NCBI GenBank assembly: GCA_902623585.1
Contig: CACNUO010000003.1
Span: 1-64,000, forward strand
From: an uncultured Alphaproteobacteria bacterium
GTDB taxonomy: Bacteria; Pseudomonadota; Alphaproteobacteria; HIMB59; GCA-002718135
DNA length: 64,000 nucleotides
Direction of reading: 5' to 3'
Shown: positions 37,427 through 46,365 of the stretch, in pieces
How positions within the stretch are numbered: the stretch's first letter is position 1
Layout: each line of letters starts with the position of its first letter
Notes under the pieces: model-generated
What the model was told of the DNA's origin: nothing
Database searches by the model: none
What the model saw: the letters and a program-made list of their open reading frames with translations, nothing else
Position numbers and translations under genes: made by a program

Positions 37427-38342
37427 TTTAATTTTAATTTTATTTTTATTTTCTTGTAATGAATTAGATCTAAATAATGTTTCTGATATTGTAGAAAATA
37501 GCACAAATAAAATAGATGAAATAATTGATAAAAAAAAAGAAGATAAAAAACAAAAAAGGCAATCAAATAATAAACCAACAAAAGATAATATTTTTTATTA
37601 TGTTGGTGAACCCTATTTTATTGAAGGAGTTAGTTATACTCCAGAGGAAAATTATAATTATTCAGAAATTGGTCTTTCTTCTTTTTACGGTAAGGAATTA
37701 CATAATATAAAAACTGTAAATAATGATTTAAATAAAGTTACAGAATTACTTGGAAGACATAAAACATTGCCTATTCCAAGTATGGTAAAGGTTACTAATT
37801 TGGATAATGGACTTTCTATAAATGTAAAAATAATAGATAGACATGATGATAATGCAGTTATTATTCAGGTTTCAAGAAAAGTTGCACAACTTCTTGGATT
37901 TTATAAATCTAAAATAGCTACTGTAAAAGTAGAAATACTTTCTGATGCTAGTAAGCAATGGAAGAGTGTTGCAAATTCTTTAAATGAAGAAAATTTTGAT
38001 GAAACTATATCATCTGCACCAACAGATATTGTATCTATTGAAGAAATTGATGAAAATATGGATTCTAATGATGAAGCTACTACAATTACAGAAGAACCAA
38101 TTGAACTTAAATCAGAAAAAATAATTGATTTTAAATTGTATTTAAGAGTTTCTGGGTTTGAAAACTATGAGAGTATTCGATCAGTAATAGATAATTATAA
38201 TAATAATCTAAAATATACTTCTGAAAAAAATAATTCCAAATATGACGTAATTATTGGTCCTTTAGAAAATACAGAAGCAAATAATTTGGTTTCATACTTT
38301 ATCTCAAAAGGTTATAAGGATACTGAAATTCTTATTGAATAA
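37407..38342 (+). CDS. rlpA: RlpA-like lipoprotein with SPOR domain
   Basis: 311 residues from a GTG start, chosen because it gives a short lipoprotein signal with lipobox LFSC (Cys17). The double-psi barrel (about 90-190) keeps GLSSFYGKELHNIKTVNN, GRHKTLPIPSMVKVTNLDNG and the aspartate of IDRHDD; the usual DRGPF is altered after DR. An acidic low-complexity linker (about 200-245) leads to a SPOR-like domain at the C-terminus that would bind denuded glycan at septa. Family members cleave stem-peptide-free peptidoglycan. Confidence 0.85.
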   Translation: MIKYLINLILILFLFSCNELDLNNVSDIVENSTNKIDEIIDKKKEDKKQKRQSNNKPTKDNIFYYVGEPYFIEGVSYTPEENYNYSEIGLSSFYGKELHNIKTVNNDLNKVTELLGRHKTLPIPSMVKVTNLDNGLSINVKIIDRHDDNAVIIQVSRKVAQLLGFYKSKIATVKVEILSDASKQWKSVANSLNEENFDETISSAPTDIVSIEEIDENMDSNDEATTITEEPIELKSEKIIDFKLYLRVSGFENYESIRSVIDNYNNNLKYTSEKNNSKYDVIIGPLENTEANNLVSYFISKGYKDTEILIE

Positions 38343-38377
38343 CAAATAAAGGTCATAATTAAGAATTATTAATATTT

Positions 38378-39511
38378 ATGGTAAAAATTTTTAGCTTTTT
38401 TTTATTTTTTATTATTTCTTTTAAACTTTACGCCATTGATACAAAGGCAGAGCAAGCAGTTGTCATTGATTTTGATACAAATGAAGTCCTTTTTGAAAAA
38501 AATTCTAATGCAAAAGTTATACCAGCATCAATGACTAAGATTATGACTGTTTATGTTGCATTTGATAGAATAAAGAATACCAATTTTGCAATTTCTAATG
38601 AATGTAGAGTGTCCCCTAAAGCTTATAAAAAGGGAGGTTCCAGAACATTTTTAGAGATAGATGATAATGTAACAGTTGATGATTTATTAAAAGGTATTAT
38701 TGTTCAATCTGGTAATGATGCTTCTATAGCTTTAGCAGAATGTTTAGGTGGTACTGAAGAAGATTTTTCTAAACTTATGAACGTTTATGCAGAACGTTTA
38801 GGAATGACAAATACAAATTTTGTTAATTCATCTGGCTGGCCTGATGATAATCACTATTCCACTGTTTATGATCTTGGAATTCTTTCAAATGCAATAATTA
38901 GAGATTTTCCAGATCTTTATACATATTTCAAAATGGAAGAGTTTACTTATAATGATATTACTCAGCCAAATAGAAATAAACTTTTATATCAAGTTCAAGG
39001 AGCAGATGGATTAAAAACAGGTTTTACAAAAGAATCTGGGTGGGGAATAGCTGCTACAGCATTAAGAAATGATAGAAGAATTACAGTTGTTATCAATGGT
39101 ACCAATAGCTCTAGATCAAGATTAAATGAATCTTCCAATTTAATAAATTGGGCATTTAATCAAACTTCGCAACAAACATTAGTTGAAAAAGATCAATTTA
39201 TTAAAGAAGTTGATGTATGGCTTGGTAGTGAGAGTAGTATTAATCTAATTAGTTCTCAAAAATTAGTATCAACATTATCATTTGACCAAATTCAATTAAT
39301 GAACTCTTCTATTACATATGCAAAACCAATATCTGCCCCAGTTAAAAAAGGTGATGAATTAGGAAAATTAATTATAAATATAGAAGGAAAGCCAAAAATA
39401 GAAATACCGCTTATTGCTGAAAAAGATGTATCTGAAATCAACCCTTTATTTAAAATATTTGCCGCTGCAAAATACTTAATTTTTGGAAGAAGTTTGGATG
39501 AAATCAAATAA
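38378..39511 (+). CDS. dacC: D-alanyl-D-alanine carboxypeptidase (PBP5/6 family)
   Basis: 377 residues. Signal peptide about 1-19; active-site SxxK at S51-M-T-K54, SxN in QSGND, and KTG in GLKTGFTKESG. A C-terminal beta-sandwich and amphipathic end (KIFAAAKYLIFGRSL) fit membrane anchoring. Removes the terminal D-Ala from peptidoglycan stems. Its end overlaps tmk by 14 bases. Confidence 0.92.
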   Translation: MVKIFSFFLFFIISFKLYAIDTKAEQAVVIDFDTNEVLFEKNSNAKVIPASMTKIMTVYVAFDRIKNTNFAISNECRVSPKAYKKGGSRTFLEIDDNVTVDDLLKGIIVQSGNDASIALAECLGGTEEDFSKLMNVYAERLGMTNTNFVNSSGWPDDNHYSTVYDLGILSNAIIRDFPDLYTYFKMEEFTYNDITQPNRNKLLYQVQGADGLKTGFTKESGWGIAATALRNDRRITVVINGTNSSRSRLNESSNLINWAFNQTSQQTLVEKDQFIKEVDVWLGSESSINLISSQKLVSTLSFDQIQLMNSSITYAKPISAPVKKGDELGKLIINIEGKPKIEIPLIAEKDVSEINPLFKIFAAAKYLIFGRSLDEIK

Positions 39512-40109
39512 AGGTTTATTCATTACTTTTGAAGGACCTGAAGCTAGCGGAAAGTCATCTCAAATATTACTTTTATCTAAACATTTAAAAAAAAATAAAA
39601 TTCCTTTTATTATCACTAGAGAACCTGGAGGTACTAATTTTGCAGAAAAGTTAAGAAAATTAATTTTGGACAATAAATCTACAATTAATAATTTAGAAGA
39701 ATTGCTTCTTCTAATGGCAGCTAGATCAAATCATATAAATAAAGTAATTATTCCTAATCTTAAAAAAGGAAAGATCGTCATTTCAGATCGATATGCAGAT
39801 TCATCCTTTGTTTATCAAGGATATGTAAATAAATTTGGAATTAAAAGGGTTCAAAAACTTCACAAAGAACTTCTAAACAATTTTTTTCCTGACTATACAT
39901 TTATTTTTAAAATTAATCCAAAAGAAATAATTAAAAGATTAAAACAGAGGAAGTTTAAAAACAAGTACGATAAATCTAACTTATTATTTCATCAAAAAGT
40001 AATTCAAGGATATAAAAAAATAGCAAATCCAAAAAGATATATAACGATTGATGCTTCTTTATCTAAAGATATAATTCACAAAAATATTATTAAAAAATTA
40101 AAGTTATAA
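39498..40109 (+). CDS. tmk: Thymidylate kinase
   Basis: About 203 residues; phosphorylates dTMP. P-loop FEGPEASGKSSQ, TREPGGT, SDRYADSSFVYQG, and a lid with RLKQRKFKNKYDK. ATG 39498 (MKSNKGLFITFEG) is preferred; an ATG at 39483 adds five residues. Followed three bases later by holB. Confidence 0.93.
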   Translation: MKSNKGLFITFEGPEASGKSSQILLLSKHLKKNKIPFIITREPGGTNFAEKLRKLILDNKSTINNLEELLLLMAARSNHINKVIIPNLKKGKIVISDRYADSSFVYQGYVNKFGIKRVQKLHKELLNNFFPDYTFIFKINPKEIIKRLKQRKFKNKYDKSNLLFHQKVIQGYKKIANPKRYITIDASLSKDIIHKNIIKKLKL

Positions 40110-40112
40110 TTA

Positions 40113-41096
40113 ATGATTGAATTAATAGGTTTTGAAAAAGAGTATAGTGATCTCCTTAAAAGATACAAATCAAATAATCTTCCAAATTCAATTTTAATTC
40201 ATGGATTGAGCGGTATAGGTAAAAGAACTTTTCTTAACAAATTAGTAAAAAATATTATAAAAATAGAATTTAAAGATAGTAATTTGGACCATCATTTAAA
40301 TTTATTTAAAAATAATACGCATCCAAATATAAAAATAATTGAAAAAGAGATTGATAGCAAAACTGGAAAAATTAAATCTAATATTACAATTGAACAAATT
40401 AGAAGATTAAAAACATTTTTAAATTCAACAACAACAATTCAAAATTCTTCTAAAATAGTTATTGTTGATTCTGCTGATTATTTAAACATTAGTTCTGCAA
40501 ATAGTATGCTCAAGATCTTAGAAGAACCAAAAGAAAATACTTATATTTTTTTAATATCAAACCAAATTTCATTACTTTTGCCAACAATTAGATCAAGATG
40601 TTTAAAAATTAAATTTAATACTCATAATTTAACTAATTTTACTAATATTATTAAAGATAATATTGATGAAATATCTAATGAAGAAATAAATTTTTACTTT
40701 GAATTAACGTATGGATCACCAGGAACCACTATTCTATATTATAACAATGATTTCTTGGATATTTTCCAATTATCAATTAAATGTCTTTTATCAAATGATC
40801 TAGATGATGATAAAATAAATTTATCTAATATTTTATCAAAACTTACTAATGAGGAATTTAATAATTATTTATCAATGCTTAAATTTATTCTAATTGTTGC
40901 TAATAAGCTAAAAGTAAACAGAGATGATAAAAGCTTGATTAATATGCCAAATTATCTAGAGTTAGAGTCTTTATCGACAAATCTTACCAAAAAAAATCTT
41001 ATTGATAGATTTGATTATTTAACTAATAACCAAAAAGAATTATTTAGTTTAAATCTTGATAAAAAAATATTTATATTAAATTTTTTAACTCAATAA
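40113..41096 (+). CDS. holB: DNA polymerase III delta' subunit
   Basis: 327-residue AAA+ clamp-loader subunit. Walker A-like GLSGIGKRTFL, TIEQIRRLKTFL, a conserved SANSMLKILEEPKENTYIFLIS block and the SRC motif in PTIRSRC. The zinc-cysteine cluster of E. coli HolB is not seen. Divergent in the C-terminal third, as usual. Confidence 0.88.
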   Translation: MIELIGFEKEYSDLLKRYKSNNLPNSILIHGLSGIGKRTFLNKLVKNIIKIEFKDSNLDHHLNLFKNNTHPNIKIIEKEIDSKTGKIKSNITIEQIRRLKTFLNSTTTIQNSSKIVIVDSADYLNISSANSMLKILEEPKENTYIFLISNQISLLLPTIRSRCLKIKFNTHNLTNFTNIIKDNIDEISNEEINFYFELTYGSPGTTILYYNNDFLDIFQLSIKCLLSNDLDDDKINLSNILSKLTNEEFNNYLSMLKFILIVANKLKVNRDDKSLINMPNYLELESLSTNLTKKNLIDRFDYLTNNQKELFSLNLDKKIFILNFLTQ

Positions 41097-41098
41097 AA

Positions 41099-42619
41099 AT
41101 GAATTTTTATATAACTACTCCAATTTACTACACTAATGATATTCCTCATATAGGTCATGCTTATACAAGTATAGCTTGCGATATTATTGCGCGATATAAT
41201 AAATTATTAGGAAACAATGTATTCTTTTTAACAGGTACAGACGAGCATGGACAAAAAGTAGAAAAAGCTGCTATTAATTCAAACTTAAAACCTAAAGAAT
41301 TCGTCGATAAACTTTCAGTTAATTTTATTAATTTAATACCTTTTTTAGGATGTGAAATAGATGATTTTATAAGAACTACTGAAGAAAGACATATTAAAGC
41401 TTCACAAGAACTTTGGAAGCAATTAGAAAAAAATAATCAAATATATCTTTCAAATTATGAAGGTTGGTACTCAGTTAGAGATGAAGCATTTTATTTGGAA
41501 AATGAATTAAAAAAGATTGATGGTAAATATGTTACGGATAATGGATCGCCTGTAGAGTGGGTAAAGGAGGAGAGTTATTTTTTTAAGCTGTCAGAATGGC
41601 AAGATAAGTTGATCAATTATTATGAAAAAAATCCAGAATCAATTTTACCAAAAACGCGATATAATGAAGTATTAAGTTTTATTAAAGGTGGATTAAAAGA
41701 TCTGTCTATTTCAAGAACAACTTTTAATTGGGGAGTGCCAGTTCCAAATAATTCTAAGCATGTGATGTATGTTTGGATTGATGCATTATGTAACTACCTA
41801 ACTGCAATTGGTTATCCAGATACAAATAATAAAAATTATAATAAATTTTGGCCCGCAACACATATTGTGGGGAAAGATATATTAAGATTTCATGCAGTTT
41901 ATTGGCCAGCTTTTTTAATGGCCGCAGGTATCGAGCCACCTAAAAGAATATTTGCACACGGGTGGTGGACAAATGAAGGACAAAAAATTTCTAAATCACT
42001 TGGTAATGTCATTGATCCTTATGAAATAATTGATGAATATGGTTTGGATCAAATAAGATTTTTTTTATTTAGAGAAGTACCCTTTGGGAATGATGGAGAT
42101 TTTTCAAAAAAAGCAATCGCAAATAGAATTAACGCAGATTTATCGAATAATTTTGGTAATTTAGTACAAAGGATTTCATCATTTGCTGTAAAAAATAATG
42201 ATTCTTTACTAAAACCAGCACAAAATTTAACTAATGAAGATCAGGATTTAATTAAAATTCTTCAAAATAAATTTGATGAATATTGTAAATTTATGAACAA
42301 TCAACAAATTGATAGAGCAATCAAGTCTGTCTTAGAATTAATATCTGCTGGTAACGCATATGTTGACACTCAAGCACCATGGACATTGAAAAAAACAAAT
42401 AAAATTAGAATGGAAGAAGTTTTATATATTATTACAAATATAATTATTAAATCAGCTATAATGCTCTATCCAATAATACCAACTAGTTCAAAAAAAATTC
42501 TTAATATTTTTAATTATAATATGGACAATAATAAATTTGAGAATTTAACTCAACTAATCAATCAAAATATAAAAATAAATAATCCAGAACCAATATTTCC
42601 AAGAATATTGAATGATTGA
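41099..42619 (+). CDS. metG: Methionyl-tRNA synthetase
   Basis: 506-residue class I synthetase. HIGH motif HIGHAYTSIA, connective peptide with YEGWYSVRDEAFY and no four-cysteine zinc knuckle (the MetG2 type), GVPVPNNSKHVMYVWIDAL, and KISKSLGNVIDP as the KMSKS loop. C-terminal helical anticodon domain present; no extra tRNA-binding domain. Overlaps tatD by eight bases. Confidence 0.95.
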   Translation: MNFYITTPIYYTNDIPHIGHAYTSIACDIIARYNKLLGNNVFFLTGTDEHGQKVEKAAINSNLKPKEFVDKLSVNFINLIPFLGCEIDDFIRTTEERHIKASQELWKQLEKNNQIYLSNYEGWYSVRDEAFYLENELKKIDGKYVTDNGSPVEWVKEESYFFKLSEWQDKLINYYEKNPESILPKTRYNEVLSFIKGGLKDLSISRTTFNWGVPVPNNSKHVMYVWIDALCNYLTAIGYPDTNNKNYNKFWPATHIVGKDILRFHAVYWPAFLMAAGIEPPKRIFAHGWWTNEGQKISKSLGNVIDPYEIIDEYGLDQIRFFLFREVPFGNDGDFSKKAIANRINADLSNNFGNLVQRISSFAVKNNDSLLKPAQNLTNEDQDLIKILQNKFDEYCKFMNNQQIDRAIKSVLELISAGNAYVDTQAPWTLKKTNKIRMEEVLYIITNIIIKSAIMLYPIIPTSSKKILNIFNYNMDNNKFENLTQLINQNIKINNPEPIFPRILND

Positions 42620-43394
42620 CTCACATTGTCACCTCAATTTTAATGAATTAGCAGAAAATTTTCATAATATTATTAATAATTCAAAACTAAATAATATAAC
42701 TTCAATATTATCAATAAATACTGATCCTGAAGACTTTGAAGACCATCTTAATTTAATAAAAAACTATAACTCTGTTTATCTTTCATATGGTCTTCATCCT
42801 GATAAGGTTGATACATTTAATCAAATTCAATTACAAAATTTTGATATTGCTTGTAAAAATGAAAAAGTTATAGGAATAGGAGAGACAGGTATTGATTTAT
42901 ATCATAGCCAAAACCACCTCAAAGAACAAACACAAGTATTTGAAACCCATATTGAAGCTTCAATAAAACATTCATTACCATTAATCATACATCAGAGAAA
43001 TTCTGAAAAAGAAATTGTAGATATTTTAAAAAATTATAAATCAAATAATTTAAAACTAATTTTTCACTGTTTCACTGGTTCAAATCAACTATTAAATTTT
43101 TGTTTAGAAAATAACTACTACATTTCTATTTCTGGAATAATAACATTTAAAAATGCATCAAATTTAAGAGATATAATTAAGGACGCTCCTTTAGATTCTA
43201 TACTTATAGAAACTGATAGTCCTTTTTTAGCACCCGAACCAATGAGAGGTAAAGTTAATGAGCCATCTTTTGTAAAATACACAGCTGAATATTTGGCAAA
43301 TTTTTTTAAATTATCCTTAGAAGAATTCGAAAAAATCACTGATAATAATTTTTTTAATTTGTTTACGAAAGCTAAAAGAGATAATTATCTGTAA
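42612..43394 (+). CDS. tatD: TatD-family deoxyribonuclease / metal-dependent hydrolase
   Basis: 260-residue TIM-barrel hydrolase. Metal ligands: IDSHCHLNF start, GIGETGIDLYHS, PLIIHQRNSEKE, IFHCFTGS and ETDSPFLAPEPMRGKVNEP. Cytoplasmic nuclease-like enzyme. ATG within the metG end; shares its last base with the next ATG. Confidence 0.93.
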   Translation: MIDSHCHLNFNELAENFHNIINNSKLNNITSILSINTDPEDFEDHLNLIKNYNSVYLSYGLHPDKVDTFNQIQLQNFDIACKNEKVIGIGETGIDLYHSQNHLKEQTQVFETHIEASIKHSLPLIIHQRNSEKEIVDILKNYKSNNLKLIFHCFTGSNQLLNFCLENNYYISISGIITFKNASNLRDIIKDAPLDSILIETDSPFLAPEPMRGKVNEPSFVKYTAEYLANFFKLSLEEFEKITDNNFFNLFTKAKRDNYL

Positions 43395-44146
43395 TGAAAA
43401 TAACAATTTTAGGCTGTGGAGGATCTTTTGGATCACCTTTAGCATGGAATAGACATGGTAATATTGATCTAAATAATAAAAGAAATTTTAGGACTAGATC
43501 ATCAGTCCTTATAGAAGATAATAATAACAATATATTAATTGATACTAGTCCAGATTTACGACAACAACTCTATAATATTCAATGCACAAATATAGATGCA
43601 GTTTTGTACACACACGAACACTCAGATCATACATCTGGTTTACCTGATATGCGTGCAATGTCTCTAATAAATCAAAAAATTATACCTGCCTTCATGCCAA
43701 AAGAAATGAAATCTAAAATGGAAATTTTTTATAAATATATATTTAAAGGCGAAAAAGATTACTTACCATTTATGAAAATTGAAAACTTAGAAAACATTTT
43801 TTCCATTAATGGAACTAATATAGAAACGTTTAAACATAATCATGGATCTATAGATGTTCAAACTTACAAATTTGGAAAATTTGCTTATTCTACTGATTTA
43901 AAAAAATTTTATAATGAGGATATTGATAAATTAAAAAATTTAGACTTATGGATTGTGGGCTTATTAAGAGAAGATCCTCATCCAGCACATGCAGGATTTG
44001 AACAAGTTATGGAATTTATAAATTATATTAAACCAAAAAAAACAGTGTTTACTCATATGACAGCGCTTCTTGATGAAAAAAAGCTCAAAGATAAATGTCC
44101 GCCAAACGTTGTACCTGGATATGATGGCATGACTATTAATATATGA
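43394..44146 (+). CDS. PhnP-like metallo-beta-lactamase-fold hydrolase
   Basis: 250 residues. GCGGSFGSP start, LIDTSPDLRQQL, and the metal motif THEHSDHTSGLPDMR, with a later LREDPHPAHAGFEQV and FTHMTALLD carrying further ligand histidines. This is the branch that follows tatD in many Alphaproteobacteria and resembles the phosphodiesterase PhnP; the natural substrate is not known. Stop TGA overlaps the next ATG (ATGA). Confidence 0.88.
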   Translation: MKITILGCGGSFGSPLAWNRHGNIDLNNKRNFRTRSSVLIEDNNNNILIDTSPDLRQQLYNIQCTNIDAVLYTHEHSDHTSGLPDMRAMSLINQKIIPAFMPKEMKSKMEIFYKYIFKGEKDYLPFMKIENLENIFSINGTNIETFKHNHGSIDVQTYKFGKFAYSTDLKKFYNEDIDKLKNLDLWIVGLLREDPHPAHAGFEQVMEFINYIKPKKTVFTHMTALLDEKKLKDKCPPNVVPGYDGMTINI

Positions 44147-45078
44147 GATTGGAATCTATTGGTTTCATAGGTGTAGGAAACGTTGGTTCAAACCTTGCAA
44201 ATAATTTATTAAAATCAAATAATAATGTTTTTGTGTATGATAAAAATAATCAATCTTATTCAAGATTAAAATATCTAAAAAACAAGCCTTGTAAAACCTT
44301 AAAAGAATTAACTGAAAAGAGTGATATTATAATAACCTGTTTACCTTCACCAAAAGCGGTAAGCAAAGTTTTAAAAACCATATTAAAATATTTAACTAAA
44401 AAACATATCTGGATTGAGATGAGTACTACAGATAAAAACGATATGATAAGTTTATCAAAAAAAGTAACTAGTAAAGGTGGAAAAGTATTAGAATGTCCTA
44501 TTACTGGAGGAGAACATAGAGCTAAATCAGGGAATATATCTATTTTAGCTGCAGGCAAAAAATCAACTTTCAAAAAATGTTTCCCAATTTTATCATTGCT
44601 TGGTCATGAAATTCTATATTGTGGAAAAATTGGAAATGCCTCAATATTAAAAGTGATTACAAATTATTTAGCATCATTACATTTAGTAGGTATAGGTGAG
44701 GCTTTGAGTGTTGCAAAAAAAAATAAAATTGACTTAGGTTTAACGTATAAAGCGATAAAAATAAGCTCTGGGAATAGTTTTGTAAATGAAACTGAAACAA
44801 AGGTCATACTTGGAGGCAGTTATGATGTTGGATTTACAATGGATCTAGTAAATAAAGATATAAATCTTTTTAATAAACTTGGAAAAAATATAAAATTAGA
44901 ACTAGGAAATTATCTAAGTAAAAAATTTAAACTTGGTATCAAAATTTTAGGTGAAAGATCATTTAGTACTAGTATTATTAAATTAATTGAAAAAGATGCA
45001 AAAATTAAATTAAGAGCAAAAAATTTCCCAAAACAATTAATTGATAAACAAAAAAAGCAAAAAGGTGTAGAAGTATAA
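44143..45078 (+). CDS. 3-hydroxyisobutyrate dehydrogenase-family oxidoreductase
   Basis: 311 residues of the beta-hydroxyacid dehydrogenase family. N-terminal Rossmann motif GFIGVGNVGSNLANNLL with acidic VYDKN after strand 2 (NAD preference), substrate loop CPITGGEHRAKSGNISILAAG, and the catalytic lysine in ASILKVITNYLASLHLVGIGEAL. Real substrate unknown; the neighbouring SMP-30 lactonase gene suggests sugar-acid work. C-terminal ~40 residues are lysine-rich. Confidence 0.82.
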   Translation: MRLESIGFIGVGNVGSNLANNLLKSNNNVFVYDKNNQSYSRLKYLKNKPCKTLKELTEKSDIIITCLPSPKAVSKVLKTILKYLTKKHIWIEMSTTDKNDMISLSKKVTSKGGKVLECPITGGEHRAKSGNISILAAGKKSTFKKCFPILSLLGHEILYCGKIGNASILKVITNYLASLHLVGIGEALSVAKKNKIDLGLTYKAIKISSGNSFVNETETKVILGGSYDVGFTMDLVNKDINLFNKLGKNIKLELGNYLSKKFKLGIKILGERSFSTSIIKLIEKDAKIKLRAKNFPKQLIDKQKKQKGVEV

Positions 45079-45079
45079 T

Positions 45080-46033
45080 ATGTCAGATAAAAAATTGTTA
45101 CCTGCCGATTTAGATCCTAGAAATCCAAGTTATGCTTACAAAAATAAATATAATGAACATGTAGAAAATACTGATCAATTCAATAACTATGTAAAGTCTG
45201 CTGAAGTTAAAAAAATTTTTTCTGGAATGTTATGGGGAGAAGGTCCGGCTTATATTCCTCATTTAGATACATTAGTCTGGAGCGATATACCAAATAACAG
45301 AATGCTAAAGTTATCAAATAATATAGTATCTGAATATAAAAATCCCTCCAACTATTGTAATGGAAATACTATTGATAAAGAAGAGAATGTAATTTCTTGT
45401 TCACATGGAGGAAGATGTATCTATAAAACTAATGATAATTTAGAAGTGGAAGTCTTAGTTGATAGTTATAATGGTAAGAAACTTAACTCGCCAAATGACC
45501 TATTTGTTAAATCTGATGATACAATTTGGTTTACAGATCCACCTTATGGTATTCTATCAGATTATGAGGGATATCCTGGTGAGCAAGAATATGGTGGCTG
45601 TAATGTGTTTTCTTTTGATCCTAAACTAAATACTTTAAAAGTTATGATTGACGACCTTGATAGACCAAATGGAATTGCCATTTCTCCAGACGAAAAAAAA
45701 CTATATGTTGCAGATACTGGAGAAAATATAAAACATTTGTATGTTTATGATATTGTAGACGGATTACCCATTAACAGAAAATTAATTTATGATTTTAAAC
45801 CCTTTTTCTCAGATGGTTTTAGATGTGATAAAGATGGTAATGTTTGGACAAGTGCAGGAAAAGCAATTAAATGTTTTAATCCTCAAAATGAATTAATTGG
45901 ACAACTTATAATCCCTGAATTAGTATCAAATTTAGAATTTGGAGGAGTGGAAGGAAATATCTTGTACATAACAGCCACAACTAGTTTATATTCAATTGAA
46001 TTAAATCAACAAGGCGCCAGATTTTATGAATAA
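45080..46033 (+). CDS. SMP-30/gluconolactonase-family protein
   Basis: 317-residue beta-propeller lactonase family. Metal/active-site markers: WGEGPAY (Glu), LNSPNDLFV (Asn), LDRPNGIAISPDEK and FFSDGFRCDKDGNVW (Asp). Likely opens a sugar- or hydroxyacid-lactone made by the dehydrogenase encoded just upstream (one-base gap). No signal peptide. Overlaps the PCD gene by eight bases. Confidence 0.86.
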   Translation: MSDKKLLPADLDPRNPSYAYKNKYNEHVENTDQFNNYVKSAEVKKIFSGMLWGEGPAYIPHLDTLVWSDIPNNRMLKLSNNIVSEYKNPSNYCNGNTIDKEENVISCSHGGRCIYKTNDNLEVEVLVDSYNGKKLNSPNDLFVKSDDTIWFTDPPYGILSDYEGYPGEQEYGGCNVFSFDPKLNTLKVMIDDLDRPNGIAISPDEKKLYVADTGENIKHLYVYDIVDGLPINRKLIYDFKPFFSDGFRCDKDGNVWTSAGKAIKCFNPQNELIGQLIIPELVSNLEFGGVEGNILYITATTSLYSIELNQQGARFYE

Positions 46034-46361
46034 ACCTTTATCTTCAGGAAAGTGTGAACCATGCAATGGGAGCACTCATAAATTAGATTATCAAGAAATT
46101 AGTAAATTTTTATCTGAACTTAATGAATGGTCAGTCAATGACAATCAAGAAATGATTTTCAAAAAATTTAAATTTAGCAATTTTAAAAAAGCTATATCAT
46201 TTGCAAATGAGGTAGGAGAAGTAGCAGAAAATGAAGGTCATCATCCAGATATATCAATAGGATGGGGTTATTGTTTAGTTATGGTCCATACTCACGCAAT
46301 AGAGGGATTATCAGTTAATGATTTTATATTAGCTTCCAAAATTGATTTAATTGAAAGTTAA
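46026..46361 (+). CDS. phhB: Pterin-4a-carbinolamine dehydratase
   Basis: 111 residues. Family motif EGHHPDISIGWG and the later THAIEGLSVNDFILA hold the catalytic histidines; the N-terminal LSSGKCEPCNGSTHKL is typical. Dehydrates 4a-hydroxytetrahydropterin for recycling after aromatic hydroxylation, or acts in molybdopterin-related chemistry in bacteria lacking hydroxylases. No phenylalanine hydroxylase gene is in the window. Confidence 0.92.
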   Translation: MNKPLSSGKCEPCNGSTHKLDYQEISKFLSELNEWSVNDNQEMIFKKFKFSNFKKAISFANEVGEVAENEGHHPDISIGWGYCLVMVHTHAIEGLSVNDFILASKIDLIES

Positions 46362-46365
46362 TTTA

